Notes: generated by a model not told the origin, from the sequence alone. 64,000 bases of DNA from Salinisphaera sp002433465 (GCF_040361435.1 NZ_APNL01000010.1:83260-147259), one strand, 5' to 3'. Shown: positions 17,518 to 26,328, counted from the stretch's first letter. Made by a program: numbers and translations.

Positions 17518-17747
17518 TCGAACGTCGCTGGCTCGAGGGGTGAATCGTCGCGGTTCGTTGGCAACTCCACGCCGCCCATTTCCCGGCCGAACTCGGCGAG
17601 CGCTGTGCCGAGGCGCGTCTTCGGGCGCACGGCATTTTCGAGAATGGCGCGCAGTTCAGCTTCCATGCTGCGGCCGTGCTTTGCGGCCCGCACCTTGAGC
17701 GCACGGTGGGTTTCTTCGGAAAGGTTGCGAATGGTGACGGCTGACAC
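17514..17747 (-). CDS. FitA/VapB-like ribbon-helix-helix antitoxin
   Basis: A 77-residue protein. The N-terminal Arc-type ribbon-helix-helix (VTIRNLSEETHRALKVRAAK) binds the operon promoter. The C-terminal tail (VELPTNRDDSPLEPATFE) would wrap the toxin active site. Start GTG 17747 has an AGGAG site 8 bases upstream. It overlaps the following PIN-domain gene by four bases (ATGA). The antitoxin is intact although its toxin is frameshifted. Confidence 0.85.
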   Translation of the reverse strand: MSAVTIRNLSEETHRALKVRAAKHGRSMEAELRAILENAVRPKTRLGTALAEFGREMGGVELPTNRDDSPLEPATFE

Positions 17748-17863
17748 TGCTAGCACTCCTGCGCATTGCTCGCAGTGCCAGCATAATCCATCAATCGCTA
17801 GCGCGCACGGGAAAGCCGAAGCGGAACGGCAATCGCCGAACCGCCTCGGTCTGCCTTGTCCTG

Positions 17864-17985
17864 TTAGATGGTGGGCTCTTTTCCGGCCAGCCAATCCGAG
17901 GACCCGATCGCGGACGCCTTCGCCGTATAGCGCACGGTGGCGTTACGGGTATCGATGGTCGCCTGAACGATCGCCAGCAGACAGC
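17864..17985 (-). pseudogene. C-terminal fragment of an unidentified gene
   Basis: The frame ends LLAIVQATIDTRNATVRYTA followed by KASAIGSSDWLAGKEPTI and a TAA at 17864-17866. It looks like a genuine protein C-terminus of about 40 residues. Its upstream part is abruptly replaced at 17986 by the jetC-like repeat. I do not recognise the family. Probably a recombination leftover. Confidence 0.4.
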
Positions 17986-18108
17986 CGGCACCAGCGGCAG
18001 CAGCCGCTGAGCATCGTCGATCGAGTAGTAGACGCTGCGGTGGCCTTTTTCATCTGCGCTGACGGGCCTGAGATCGCAGGTTGGCTCAATGACTTGCGTG
18101 ATTCGCGT
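17986..18108 (-). repeat. Diverged 123-bp copy of part of jetC
   Basis: This segment aligns without gaps to jetC positions 9623-9745, with seven mismatches by eye (about 94% identity). It keeps the same peptide (RITQVIEPTCDLRPVSAD, then KGHRSVYYSIDDAQRLLPLV). It corresponds to JetC residues near 383-423. No start or flanking jetC sequence is attached. Some mismatches are silent, one gives D to E, so the copy evolved under coding constraint before landing here or is a relic of a second Wadjet operon. Confidence 0.85.
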
Positions 18109-18174
18109 CGATTCACTCAAGCGATCGACCTCCGCGCCGCCCGGCCCCATCTGAGCCACTGCACTGGATGACGA

Positions 18175-18657
18175 TCAAGCACTGAAAAGCCTGCGATCCC
18201 ACCAGATCGGCGCGGGCAATGTGTGCTCGATCTGCGCGCACTCGGGATGCCCCGGGTTGATCAGGATGTTCGACTCGATCCGGGCCACGAACGACGGCAC
18301 GATGAGTATCGCGCTTCGACGCCCCTTTACCCAGTCGTGGCCGAACTCCCGGGCAACCGTGGGCAATGCCGTGTCCCAACCGGGCAGCGCATCCTTGGTC
18401 ACGATCTCGTAGGACAAGCCGCCCGGCAGCGTGATCTCGATGTAGTGCTGGTTCGGTGGCATGAGCCCGTTCGCATGAACGAGCTTTTCGAGCATCGACG
18501 TCGAGTAGTGCTCGCCGGCGTAGATGACGGGGGTAGTCATCGTGTTCCATCGCCCCGGCGCGATAGTCGAACCGGTGCCGTCGAAGATGGGATAGCGCCC
18601 GTCCGGGTCGCCGATTCGATACGCATACAGCGTTCGATCGAGTCGCTGGCCGCTCAC
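18175..18657 (-). CDS. RES-domain toxin
   Basis: A 160-residue RES-domain protein, the toxin of RES-Xre systems, which deplete NAD+ by ADP-ribosyl transfer or hydrolysis. The family residues that name it are visible: an Arg in YAYRIGDP, GRWNTM with GTGSTIAPGRWN, a Glu-containing YSTSMLEKLVH and a Ser in IVPS. It starts at ATG 18657, overlapping the antitoxin stop (ATGA). Length is normal and the frame is intact, so the module is likely functional. Confidence 0.9.
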   Translation of the reverse strand: MSGQRLDRTLYAYRIGDPDGRYPIFDGTGSTIAPGRWNTMTTPVIYAGEHYSTSMLEKLVHANGLMPPNQHYIEITLPGGLSYEIVTKDALPGWDTALPTVAREFGHDWVKGRRSAILIVPSFVARIESNILINPGHPECAQIEHTLPAPIWWDRRLFSA

Positions 18658-19082
18658 AAGGCGCTGCCATGCTCCAGACGTCCCAGCAGATCCTCAACGG
18701 CTTCCAGACCGGCGCTGTTCTGCATCGCGACTGCCATCGGCGCCTGGTCGTCGAACAAGGGGTGTTTGCGCTCGAGAAAGGCACGGGCGGTTTCATCGTC
18801 CTGGTAGACACGAACCGCGGCCGTCCAGGCTCGCGCAACGCGATGCGCCTTCTCGCTGTCGTGAGGATTGAGGGGTTGCCGCATCTTGCGCCGTCGCTGA
18901 AGCGTGGGCCGCGCGACAATGCGGTGCACGAACCCCTTGTCTCCGGGTGCCACCGCGCGTTGCAGATGCATGAGCGTGTTGACCGGGAACCCGCGCTGGA
19001 TGCGCTCAGCCATGAGCAGCACGGATGAGCGTTCGGAGTGTTCGAATCCGAGCACGCGTTCAACGGCAGTGATGTCTTCCAT
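18654..19082 (-). CDS. Xre/MbcA/ParS-type antitoxin
   Basis: A 142-residue DUF2384-type antitoxin that neutralises the RES toxin and autorepresses. It has an N-terminal helical DNA-binding region (ERIQRGFPVNTLMHLQRAV), and a C-terminal toxin-binding domain with ARAFLERKHPLFDDQAPMAV then LEAVEDLLGRLEHG, the family hallmark. First gene of the pair. The TATTATCGCTC region just upstream (19118-19130) could include its promoter. Confidence 0.88.
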   Translation of the reverse strand: MEDITAVERVLGFEHSERSSVLLMAERIQRGFPVNTLMHLQRAVAPGDKGFVHRIVARPTLQRRRKMRQPLNPHDSEKAHRVARAWTAAVRVYQDDETARAFLERKHPLFDDQAPMAVAMQNSAGLEAVEDLLGRLEHGSAL

Positions 19083-19305
19083 AGAAAGGCTCCAAACGCG
19101 ATGCGTTCACATGAGCCTATATTATCGCTCGCACGAGCGCATGGCTACCGGGGTCTTGCGGTGCCTGTCCCTCGGACGCCGTATATACCCCACGAGGGCA
19201 TCGATCGTGACAGCCCCTAGCGTTGGACTCTGGCAGGTAGAACAAGCGGAATTGATGCGTTCACGACCAATCGAGCAAGGAACTGGGTTCATGCAAGAGA
19301 GCTAA

Positions 19306-19512
19306 GATCTGCGGAACTACCTGGGCGCTCCGGCGGACCTTGGGCCCCGCCAGAATGATGAGGAGCTGCGGGCGGTCTATCAGGCGGCGTCGTCGCGCCT
19401 CGGCAGCAAGCTCGACACACGGACCAAGAATATAAAGGTGCTGTCTAATGCGGCCGAGCTGATTCGTGTCGGCCACTCGTGGGTGACGTCAAGATCGCGA
19501 ACGTGCTGTATC
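19306..19512 (+). pseudogene. Open fragment of an unidentified gene
   Basis: A frame without a start reads DLRNYLGAPADLGPRQND, then VYQAASSRLGSKLDTRTKN and VLSNAAELIRVGHSW. The composition is protein-like and biased as in real genes. A stop lies directly before it and another near 19510. I do not recognise it. Possibly a piece of an integrating-conjugative-element gene. The rest of 19083-19596 holds nothing I can support. Confidence 0.3.
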
Positions 19513-19596
19513 TGAATATCGCGATCGCCAGCGTACTCTATCTGATCGTCCCACCAACCGACCGGCTGACCAATCAATGCGGTCAGCCGCCTTTCT

Positions 19597-19633
19597 GGGC
19601 CAACTCACGAAACGGAGAAAATCATACGCTAAG
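19597..19633 (+). repeat. Tn3-family-like terminal inverted repeat, degenerate
   Basis: The segment begins GGGCCAACTCACGAAACGG and ends ATACGCTAAG, matching the Tn21/Tn501-type end pattern (GGGG...CTCA..AA.CGG.AAAAT..ACGCTAAG). Orientation says the transposon would extend to the right. It closely resembles the copy at 40255-40291. No tnpA or tnpR is present. Confidence 0.55.
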
Positions 19634-19678
19634 CCTCGTCCAGCGTTCGCAGCGGTTTTGATCGCCGAGCGACTGTTT

Positions 19679-20142
19679 TTAATCAATGGGGCGCTTGGCC
19701 ACAGCATGCGCTTTGCCACGGGCGATCAGCTAGCGGTTAACGGGGAACGCTGCGGCACCGGCGATAAGCAATGCCAGCACAATACTGATGCAGAACAATA
19801 GTGAGGCCACACCAGCCGCCATCGCGCCGGGGATGACCAACATCATGAGATTATCCACTGTCTCCGTGATCGCGATCGACGCGGTATCGGCGGCCAGAGT
19901 GAGTTTGAGCGAGGCGCTGAAAGAAAGTGAACCCGGCTCGGAGCAGCAGCTGCAGCATGGTCAGGAAATAGCCAAAAAAGAACGCGAGAACAACCGCAAT
20001 CGCGATAGTTGCGACCGAACCCCGTAACCATGCCAACCACCTCAGCAATAGCGCAGCCGCTCAGGCAGTATATGGTTGCACTGAGTGCGGTCTGGTTCAA
20101 AGAAGCGCCGCCGGTGTGCGTGTGGTGCGATGTCGAATTCAT
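19679..20142 (-). pseudogene. DUF4396 membrane protein, multiply frameshifted
   Basis: Starts at ATG 20142 with a His-containing leader and ALSATIYCLSGCAIAEVVGM, then shifts frame to ATIAIAVVLAFFFGYFLTML, then shifts again to LAADTASIAITETVDNLMML and VIPGAMAAGVASLLF. An in-frame stop follows FPVNR before LIARGKAHAVAKRPID. The joined order matches DUF4396 membrane proteins, often found near copper genes. At least two frameshifts and one nonsense codon make it non-functional. Confidence 0.7.
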
Positions 20143-20217
20143 CGGTGACTCACGGTCCCATATTCGGTAGCGACATTTGTTGCAGCAAGGGATCTAGCCC
20201 GGCTATTTACGGCGCGG

Positions 20218-20697
20218 TCAGGGGCTTGTGTTAACGCCCGATCGGCGGCCGCCCGCGGGTGCACGCATGCGCCGCCGGTTCGTATTTTGCGGCGGCTCGG
20301 GCGGCTGCTCTCCCTCGGACAGGCCCTCGATGATGGGACAATCCGGCCGGTGATCGCCGCGGCAGTGCTCAGCCAGATGCTGCAGCGTCTCCCGCATGGA
20401 ATTCAGCGCTTCGATCTTGTCTTCGAGTTCGGCCACGTGCGCCAGAGCCACGGACTTGACGTTGGCGCTGCTGCGACTGCGGTCGCGCCAGAGGGACACC
20501 AGCTCGTGCATCTGCTTGACGGAAAAACCAAGGCTTCGCGCCCGCTGGATAAACTTCAGGGTGTGAATGTCGGCATCGGTATAGACGCGATAGCCGGATT
20601 CGGTGCGGCCTACGGGCGGGATGAGATTCACCCGCTCGTAGTAGCGGATCATCTTCGCGGAGATACCGGATGCTTCGGCGGCTTGGCCTATGTTCAT
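20218..20697 (-). CDS. cueR: Cu(I)-responsive MerR-family regulator CueR
   Basis: A 159-residue MerR-family activator. Residues 1-70 form the winged helix (MNIGQAAEASGISAKMIRYYE). A dimerisation coiled coil follows, then the metal loop CRGDHRPDC with two Cys seven residues apart followed by PII, the CueR/HmrR signature for monovalent Cu/Ag/Au. An extended basic tail (RRRMRAPAGGRR) exceeds the usual length of about 135 residues. Start ATG 20697. It probably controls the CueR-type promoters at 23804, 23895 and 24495. Confidence 0.88.
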   Translation of the reverse strand: MNIGQAAEASGISAKMIRYYERVNLIPPVGRTESGYRVYTDADIHTLKFIQRARSLGFSVKQMHELVSLWRDRSRSSANVKSVALAHVAELEDKIEALNSMRETLQHLAEHCRGDHRPDCPIIEGLSEGEQPPEPPQNTNRRRMRAPAGGRRSGVNTSP

Positions 20698-20730
20698 GAT
20701 CGCCTCATGCCTCAAAGGGGGCTCGACCGG

Positions 20731-21170
20731 TCAGGCTTCGACCGCCGAGCCAGTTTCCGGGATGAAAAACGCGTCCGCGTGCAGACCGCCGGCCCTCAGA
20801 CCACGTTGGGTTAGCAGGTCCTGCGGCGCGTCGACCATGGCGGGCGGCCCGCGACGTAAGATTTCCAGCTGTCGAGATCGGCCAGATCCTGGCCCACGGC
20901 GTCAGTGACCCAGCCGGTGCGCCACGCTCCAGTCGCTGTCGCCTCGGACAACGTTAGCATGGCGTTCGGCCAACGCTTCAAAATGCCCGTCGAAGTACAG
21001 ATCGCGCGCTGTGCGAACGCCTTGGTCGATGTGGATGGGCTGTTGCAGCCCACGGGCAAGCGCCGTTCCCACGATCGGGCCGGCATGTTTTCGCGCAGAA
21101 ACGAAGTGCCGTAGGGCCCTTCGACGGGCACTTCATCATCAACCGCCAGGTTTGTCGCCACGCGTTGACT
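20731..21170 (-). pseudogene. Ferredoxin-NAD reductase-like fragment
   Basis: Pieces in several frames are recognisable: VATNLAVDDEVPVEGPYGTS then FLRENMPA, ARDLYFDGHFEALAERHAN, TGAWRTGWVTDAVGQDLADL, DSWKSYVAGRPP and a C-terminus DLLTQRGLRAGGLHADAFF ending at the TGA 20731. In order they match the FAD/NAD-binding half of an oxygenase-type ferredoxin reductase, with the N-terminus missing and several frameshifts. It sits between cueR and copA and is an inert remnant. Confidence 0.65.
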
Positions 21171-21210
21171 GGCCGCCTCGCCGGCTCGCGACCTCCTCGT
21201 TCGGCCGCGG

Positions 21211-23766
21211 CTACCGGGCCGCCACGGTCGTGGCGGGACTTTGCGATGCCGGGGCTTCCTCGAACCCCATGGGCGGCGCGAACCGACGTAGGCGCAACGC
21301 ATTGCCGAGCACGAAGATGCTGGACAAAGCCATCGCAGCCGCCGCAAAAATCGGCGACATCAATACCCCATACGCCGGGTACAGCACGCCGGCGGCGACC
21401 GGGATCAGCGCGGCGTTGTACGCGAAAGCCCAGAACAGGTTCTGCTTGATGTTGGTGATCGTCGCGCGCGACAGACCGATGGCGTTGGGCACGTTGCGCA
21501 GGTCGCCGGACATGAGCACCACGTCGGCGCTTTCGATGGCGACGTCAGTGCCAGTGCCGATCGCCAGGCCGACATCGGCCTCGGCCAGCGCCGGCGCGTC
21601 GTTGATGCCATCGCCGACGAACGCCAGCTTGCGGTCGTTCCCCCGCAGGCGCTTGACCGCTTCGACCTTGCCGTCCGGCAGAACCTCGGCGATCACCTCG
21701 TCGATACCCAACCGCCGGGCGATGGCGTTGGCGGTGCGCTGGTTGTCGCCGGTGATCATGGCCACGCGCAGCCCCAGACCGTGCAAGGCCTCGATGGCGC
21801 CGGGTGTCGATTCCTTGATCGGATCGGCGACTGCGATGATCGCGGCCAGACGGCCGTCGATCGCGGCGTAGAGCGGCGTCTTGCCCTCGTCGGCCAGGCG
21901 GCTCGCGGTCTCCGCGAACGCGGTCACGTCCAGAGCCATCTGGCGCATGAAGCGGTCCGCGCCGATCGCGACGGCGCGCTCATCGACGGTGGCGGATACG
22001 CCGTAGCCGGGTGTGGCCTCGAAGTCCGCGGCCTTGATGAGCTTAACGCCCGACGCACGCGCGGCCTCCACGATCGCCTCGGCGACCGGGTGCTCCGAAT
22101 GGGCCTCCACGGCGGCAACGGTTTGCAGCACGTCGTCACGTTCGAAACCGTCGGCGGTGACCAGATCGGTGAGCTCCGGGCGCCCCTTGGTCAGGGTTCC
22201 GGTCTTATCCAAAGCGATGGTGTCGATACCGCGCAGGCTTTGTAGCGCCTCGCCCTTGCGAAACAGCACGCCCATTTCCGCGGCCCGGCCGGTACCGACC
22301 ATGATTGAGGTCGGCGTGGCCAGCCCCATGGCACAGGGGCAGGCGATGATCAGCACGGCGACCGCGTTCACCAGGGCGAACGTCAATGCGGGCGTGGGAC
22401 CGAATAGCAGCCAGATCCCGAAGGTCAACGCTGCGGCCGCGAGCACCACCGGCACGAAGACGCCGGTCACGCGATCGACCAGCGCCTGGATCGGCAACTT
22501 GGCACCCTGCGCGGCTTCGACCATGCGGATGATCTGGGCCAGCATGGTATCGCCGCCGACCTTGGTAGCGGTAAACGAGAAACTGCCGGTCTTGTTGAGC
22601 GTGCCGCCCACGACTTCGGCGCCCGCACTCTTTTGAACCGGCACCGGCTCGCCGGTGATCATGGACTCGTCGACGTAGGACGTTCCCTCGGCCACCTCGC
22701 CGTCCACCGGCACCTTTTCACCGGGGCGGACCTGCACGATATCGCCGACCTGCACGTCTTCGAGCGCCACTTCCACGGGCTCGCCGTCACGGATCACCCG
22801 GGCCGTCTTGGCCCGCAGCGTCATCAGACGCTTGATGGCCTCGCTGGTACGCCCCTTGCTCAGCGCCTCCATGTAACGCCCGATCAGGATCAGCGTCACG
22901 ATCATGGCCGAGGCTTCATAGTAGACGTTGACGGTGCCCTCGGGCAGCACGCTGGGCAGAAAGGTCGCCACCAGCGAATAACCGTAGGCCGCACTCGTGC
23001 CCAGCATGACCAGCGAGTTCATGTCGGGGCCGCCGCGCATCAAGGCCGGCCAGCCCTTCTTGTAGAAGCGTAGACCCGGCCCGAACTGTACGAAACTGGC
23101 GAGCACGAAGAACAGATAGAACAGGTTCTGCTGACCGAGCGTTGCCATCAGTCCGTCGTGCAGGCTCGTGAATATGTGGCTACCCATCTCGAGCACAAAG
23201 ATCGGCAACGTCGCCGCGCCCGCGAACAGGATGCTGCGCTTGAGCGCGCCGATCTCCTCGGCCCGCGCCTGAGCTTGCTGATCGCCGCTGTCGTTGTCCG
23301 CTACCGTGCGGGCCGCATAGCCAGCGTCACTGACTGCAGTTTCCAGCGCCTTGGCGTCGACCATGCCGGCGACGTGGCGCACCTGCGCCTTTTCAGTGGC
23401 CAGATTCACGTGGGCTTCCAGCACACCGGGCACGGCCGCCAGGGCTTTCTCGATACGGCCGACGCAGGACGCGCAGCTCATACCTTCAACGGCCAACTCG
23501 ATCGTCTCCTCGACGATCGAATAACCGGCTTGCTGAATCGCGGTCTGGACCGCGGCCGTGTCGGGCGCGGATGAAAACGTGACCTCGGCCCGTTCGGTGG
23601 CCAGGTTCACATTCGCCGACTCGACCCGATCGACGGCGCGCAGGGCTTTTTCCACGCGGCCGACGCAGGATGCACAGCTCATGCCAGCGATACCGACACG
23701 TAGGGTCTGCCCCACCGGATGCGAGCCCGATGGATCGTTTGATAGTAGAGGTTCTACAGAAGCCAT
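21211..23766 (-). CDS. copA: Cu+-exporting P1B-type ATPase CopA
   Basis: An 851-residue inner-membrane pump moving Cu+ (or Ag+) from cytoplasm to periplasm at the cost of ATP. Two N-terminal heavy-metal domains each carry GMSCASC (first Cys pair at 31/34). The transmembrane CPC motif is at residues 476-478, the phosphorylated Asp in DKTGT near 520, then SEHPV and GDGINDAPAL. The C-terminus NALRLRRF is typical. The ATG at 23766 has a GGAGA ribosome site. Transcribed from a CueR promoter just upstream, away from the divergent NTF2 and copZ genes. Confidence 0.95.
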   Translation of the reverse strand: MASVEPLLSNDPSGSHPVGQTLRVGIAGMSCASCVGRVEKALRAVDRVESANVNLATERAEVTFSSAPDTAAVQTAIQQAGYSIVEETIELAVEGMSCASCVGRIEKALAAVPGVLEAHVNLATEKAQVRHVAGMVDAKALETAVSDAGYAARTVADNDSGDQQAQARAEEIGALKRSILFAGAATLPIFVLEMGSHIFTSLHDGLMATLGQQNLFYLFFVLASFVQFGPGLRFYKKGWPALMRGGPDMNSLVMLGTSAAYGYSLVATFLPSVLPEGTVNVYYEASAMIVTLILIGRYMEALSKGRTSEAIKRLMTLRAKTARVIRDGEPVEVALEDVQVGDIVQVRPGEKVPVDGEVAEGTSYVDESMITGEPVPVQKSAGAEVVGGTLNKTGSFSFTATKVGGDTMLAQIIRMVEAAQGAKLPIQALVDRVTGVFVPVVLAAAALTFGIWLLFGPTPALTFALVNAVAVLIIACPCAMGLATPTSIMVGTGRAAEMGVLFRKGEALQSLRGIDTIALDKTGTLTKGRPELTDLVTADGFERDDVLQTVAAVEAHSEHPVAEAIVEAARASGVKLIKAADFEATPGYGVSATVDERAVAIGADRFMRQMALDVTAFAETASRLADEGKTPLYAAIDGRLAAIIAVADPIKESTPGAIEALHGLGLRVAMITGDNQRTANAIARRLGIDEVIAEVLPDGKVEAVKRLRGNDRKLAFVGDGINDAPALAEADVGLAIGTGTDVAIESADVVLMSGDLRNVPNAIGLSRATITNIKQNLFWAFAYNAALIPVAAGVLYPAYGVLMSPIFAAAAMALSSIFVLGNALRLRRFAPPMGFEEAPASQSPATTVAAR

Positions 23767-23803
23767 GACGGTTTCTCCGGTGCGTTGGGTGCCATGGCGA
23801 CGG

Positions 23804-23835
23804 AGTATCAACGTTGCCACGATGGGAAGGTCAAG
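23804..23835 (-). promoter_or_regulatory. CueR-type promoter of copA
   Basis: On the minus strand TTGACC and GATACT are separated by 19 bases (a stretched MerR-family spacer) that contain the half-dyad CTTCCCATCGTGGCAAC. This is the standard copper-activated arrangement, 40 bases before the copA start. Confidence 0.8.
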
Positions 23836-23894
23836 CGGTTATTTTCGTCCGGTCCGGTCATCCGCTCCAATCGTCGACAGGGCGTTTTCCAGCC

Positions 23895-23925
23895 TTGACC
23901 TTCCACGCGTGGCAAGCACCAATGT
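23895..23925 (+). promoter_or_regulatory. CueR-type promoter, plus strand
   Basis: TTGACC (23895-23900), then a dyad CTTCCACGCGTGGCAAG and a poor -10 (CAATGT at 23920) at 19-base spacing. It faces the NTF2-like gene at 23995. It is divergent from the copA promoter 60 bases away, so one regulator can drive both sides. Confidence 0.65.
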
Positions 23926-23994
23926 TTGCTCGACGTCAATGTATCGCTCACTTCGAGACGACCGATGAAGCGACCTTTTCAAGGAGACCACCCC

Positions 23995-24462
23995 ATGACA
24001 CAAAAGCCCCCGCTCCCGCCCTTCACGCAGGAGTCCGCTCGACAGAAGGTCCGAATGGCCGAAGACGCCTGGAACACGCGCGATCCGGAGAAAGTCTCGC
24101 TGGCCTATACTCCGGAAAGTGTCTGGCGCAACCGCTCGGAATTCATCGAAGGCCGAGACGCTATCGTTCAGTTCTTGACGCAAAAGTGGCAGCGGGAACT
24201 GGGTTACCGCCTGATCAAGGAGTTATGGGCGTATCACGAACGCCGCATCGCAGTGCGTTTCCAGTATGAATGTCACGACACCGCTGGCCAGTGGTTTCGC
24301 TGCTACGGCAACGAGCAGTGGGAGTTTGACGACAACGGCCTCATGCAGCGCCGGGAAGCCAGCATCAACGACGTACCTATTGAGAAAGAGCAGCGTCGCT
24401 TTTTGTGGCCACAAGGGCCACGACCGGAAGACCATGCAGGATTGACCGAGCTCGGGATGTAG
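23995..24462 (+). CDS. NTF2-like protein, DUF1348 type
   Basis: A 155-residue SnoaL/NTF2-fold protein. It has the DUF1348 hallmarks WNTRDPEKVSLAYTPESVWRN in part, EFIEGRDAIVQFLTQKW, RFQYECHD, GQWFRCYGNEQWEF and a Met-Arg-containing end LMQRREASINDVPI. The fold is a small cone-shaped pocket, but the function is unknown. Start ATG 23995 has an AAGGAG site. It has its own CueR-type promoter, so it is probably copper-induced, which is unusual for this family. Confidence 0.85.
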   Translation: MTQKPPLPPFTQESARQKVRMAEDAWNTRDPEKVSLAYTPESVWRNRSEFIEGRDAIVQFLTQKWQRELGYRLIKELWAYHERRIAVRFQYECHDTAGQWFRCYGNEQWEFDDNGLMQRREASINDVPIEKEQRRFLWPQGPRPEDHAGLTELGM

Positions 24463-24494
24463 CGCGCCAAACGAGATTCACCACTGCGAATAGC

Positions 24495-24526
24495 TTGACC
24501 TTCCCACCGTGGGAAGCCTCACGATT
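24495..24526 (+). promoter_or_regulatory. CueR-type promoter of the copZ-like gene
   Basis: TTGACC at 24495-24500 followed by the near-perfect dyad CTTCCCACCGTGGGAAG, with a weak -10 near 24520 (CACGAT). It is the most symmetrical of the three copper boxes and lies 31 bases before the copZ-like ATG. Confidence 0.75.
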
Positions 24527-24556
24527 GATTTCACATTTCCAATACAGGAGCCTGCG

Positions 24557-24757
24557 ATGCAGCGTTATACCGTTGAAGATATGTCGTGTGGCCATTGCGT
24601 TAACACCGTTACCCGGGCAATCGAACAAACCGACCCGGATGCGACCATCAACATCGACCTGGAAAGCAAGGTTGTGGCAGTGGACAGTACCGCGGATGAT
24701 GAAAGCCTGCGCCAGGCGATGCGATCGGCCGGTTATGAGGCGGAGCCGATCGCCTAG
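24557..24757 (+). CDS. copZ: CopZ-like copper chaperone
   Basis: A 66-residue single heavy-metal-associated domain with the metal motif MSCGHC (residues 9-14) and a ferredoxin-like beta-alpha-beta pattern. It would carry Cu+ in the cytoplasm and deliver it to CopA. ATG 24557 follows an AGGAG ribosome site. It has its own copper-box promoter and stands between the NTF2 gene and the CDF exporter. Confidence 0.88.
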   Translation: MQRYTVEDMSCGHCVNTVTRAIEQTDPDATINIDLESKVVAVDSTADDESLRQAMRSAGYEAEPIA

Positions 24758-24901
24758 CACCGACGAGCACGATCCGTTTCGTTCGCCCCGGTGCCGCACG
24801 GCCGGCGCCGGGGTTGAACTCCCAAGGACCAGTCCGTCGAAGCAGCGACCAAATCCAACAACGCAGGCGCCGCGCGTCGCCCCGTAGACAAGGAGCGCTC
24901 C

Positions 24902-25864
24902 ATGCACACCGAAGACATCAGCCACTGGGAACACGATCACAGCTTCGGCCAGGATCGCCCCCGGGCGGGCGAGCGTCGCACCCTGATCGTCACGGCCATC
25001 ACGCTGGTCACCATGGGCGTCGAGATCGCCGCCGGCGTGGCTTTCGGTTCGATGGCACTACTCGCCGACGGCATCCACATGGGCACCCACGCGCTGGCGC
25101 TGGGCATCAGCGCGTTCGCCTATATTTACGCGCGGCGTCACGCCCACGACCCGCGCTTTACCTTCGGCACCGGCAAGGTCAACGCGCTGGGCGGCTATAC
25201 CGGCGCTCTGCTGCTGGCAATCTTTGCCGCGGTCATGGTCTGGGAGAGCGTGGAACGGGCCCTGAACCCGGTCGCGATTCAATTCAATTGGGCGATCGCC
25301 GTGGCCGTGGTGGGCCTGATCATCAACGGCCTGTGCATGTTGATTCTGGGCGACCATGGTCACGAGCACGGACACGACCATTTTCATGGGCACGCAGCCC
25401 ACCACGCGCATGGCCACGACGCCCACGATCACGGCCATGGGCAAGACCACAACATGCGCGCGGCCTATCTGCACGTGCTGGTGGACGCGCTGACCTCGTT
25501 GCTGGCGATCTTCGCCCTGCTGGCCGGGAAATACCTCGGTGCGGTCTGGCTCGATCCGGTGATGGGCGTGGTCGGCGCCATCCTGGTCGTGCGCTGGGCG
25601 AAACAGTTACTGGGATTGACCACAGGCGTGCTGCTGGATCAACGCGCCGAACCCGATGTCCGCGAGCGGCTACGTGAGGCGATCGAATCGGCGGATGACA
25701 ACCGTCTGGCCGATTTTCACGTGTGGTCGATCGGGCCAGGTATTTATGCGGCGGCGTTCAGTATTGTGACACACCACCCGCAGTCGCCAACCTACTACAA
25801 AGCGTTGATCCCCAATGACTTGGGTATTGTCCACTCGACTGTAGAAATCTCGCGTTGTGCGTGA
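24902..25864 (+). CDS. dmeF: DmeF-type cation diffusion facilitator
   Basis: A 320-residue inner-membrane CDF exporter using proton antiport. Residues 28-200 hold the membrane helices, with the metal-site residues in LLADGIHMGTHA and LHVLVDALTS. A long His-rich loop (HGHEHGHDHFHGHAAHHAHG) lies between them. The N-terminal SHWEHDHSFG and the length match DmeF, which exports Co and other divalent metals (Ni, Zn). AAGGAG precedes the ATG. The truncated merR gene that follows overlaps closely and may once have controlled it. Confidence 0.88.
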   Translation: MHTEDISHWEHDHSFGQDRPRAGERRTLIVTAITLVTMGVEIAAGVAFGSMALLADGIHMGTHALALGISAFAYIYARRHAHDPRFTFGTGKVNALGGYTGALLLAIFAAVMVWESVERALNPVAIQFNWAIAVAVVGLIINGLCMLILGDHGHEHGHDHFHGHAAHHAHGHDAHDHGHGQDHNMRAAYLHVLVDALTSLLAIFALLAGKYLGAVWLDPVMGVVGAILVVRWAKQLLGLTTGVLLDQRAEPDVRERLREAIESADDNRLADFHVWSIGPGIYAAAFSIVTHHPQSPTYYKALIPNDLGIVHSTVEISRCA

Positions 25865-25867
25865 AGA

Positions 25868-26092
25868 ATGGTCGTCTTGAGTTATTCCATAGGCCAGTTG
25901 ACACAAAACGCCAATACGGGCGTTGAAACCATCCGTGTCCACGAACGGCTCGGCTTCGTGCCGGAACCACCGCGCACGCCCAGCGGCTATCGCCGTTCTC
26001 CACCCGGCGCCATGGAACGCCTGCGGTTTATCCAAGGCGCGAAGCGGCTGGGCTTCTCTCTGAACGAGATGGGCAAACTATTGGCCCCGTAA
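25868..26092 (+). pseudogene. Truncated MerR-family regulator
   Basis: A 74-residue remnant of a MerR regulator keeping only the winged helix (SIGQLTQNANTGVETIRVHE, then GFVPEPPRTPSGYRR and RFIQGAKRLGFSLNEMGKLL). A stop at 26090-26092 removes the dimerisation helix and the metal-binding loop. TIRVHE replaces the usual TIRYYE. It could bind DNA weakly at most. It lies four bases after dmeF. Confidence 0.75.
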
Positions 26093-26328
26093 CACGCGCG
26101 ACCAAGCAAGAATACGGCGCTCCCAATCGCCGGCTTTTACCTACATCTGGCCCTGTACGAACACAGGCCACGCCGGCGACGGCCCAACCAACACTGAGTC
26201 TGTGTCTGATGGACGACGGGTTATTTTATATTCCAAATAGTTAACTACTTCCGACACCCTCAACTCACGTTGTTACTCAGCACATCACGCTCTTGATTTT
26301 TAGCCTAACCGCATCTACGTTCGATCAC

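Noticed and set aside
25058..25474. Minus-strand frame inside dmeF
   Set aside because: Shadow of the His-rich loop region of the exporter.
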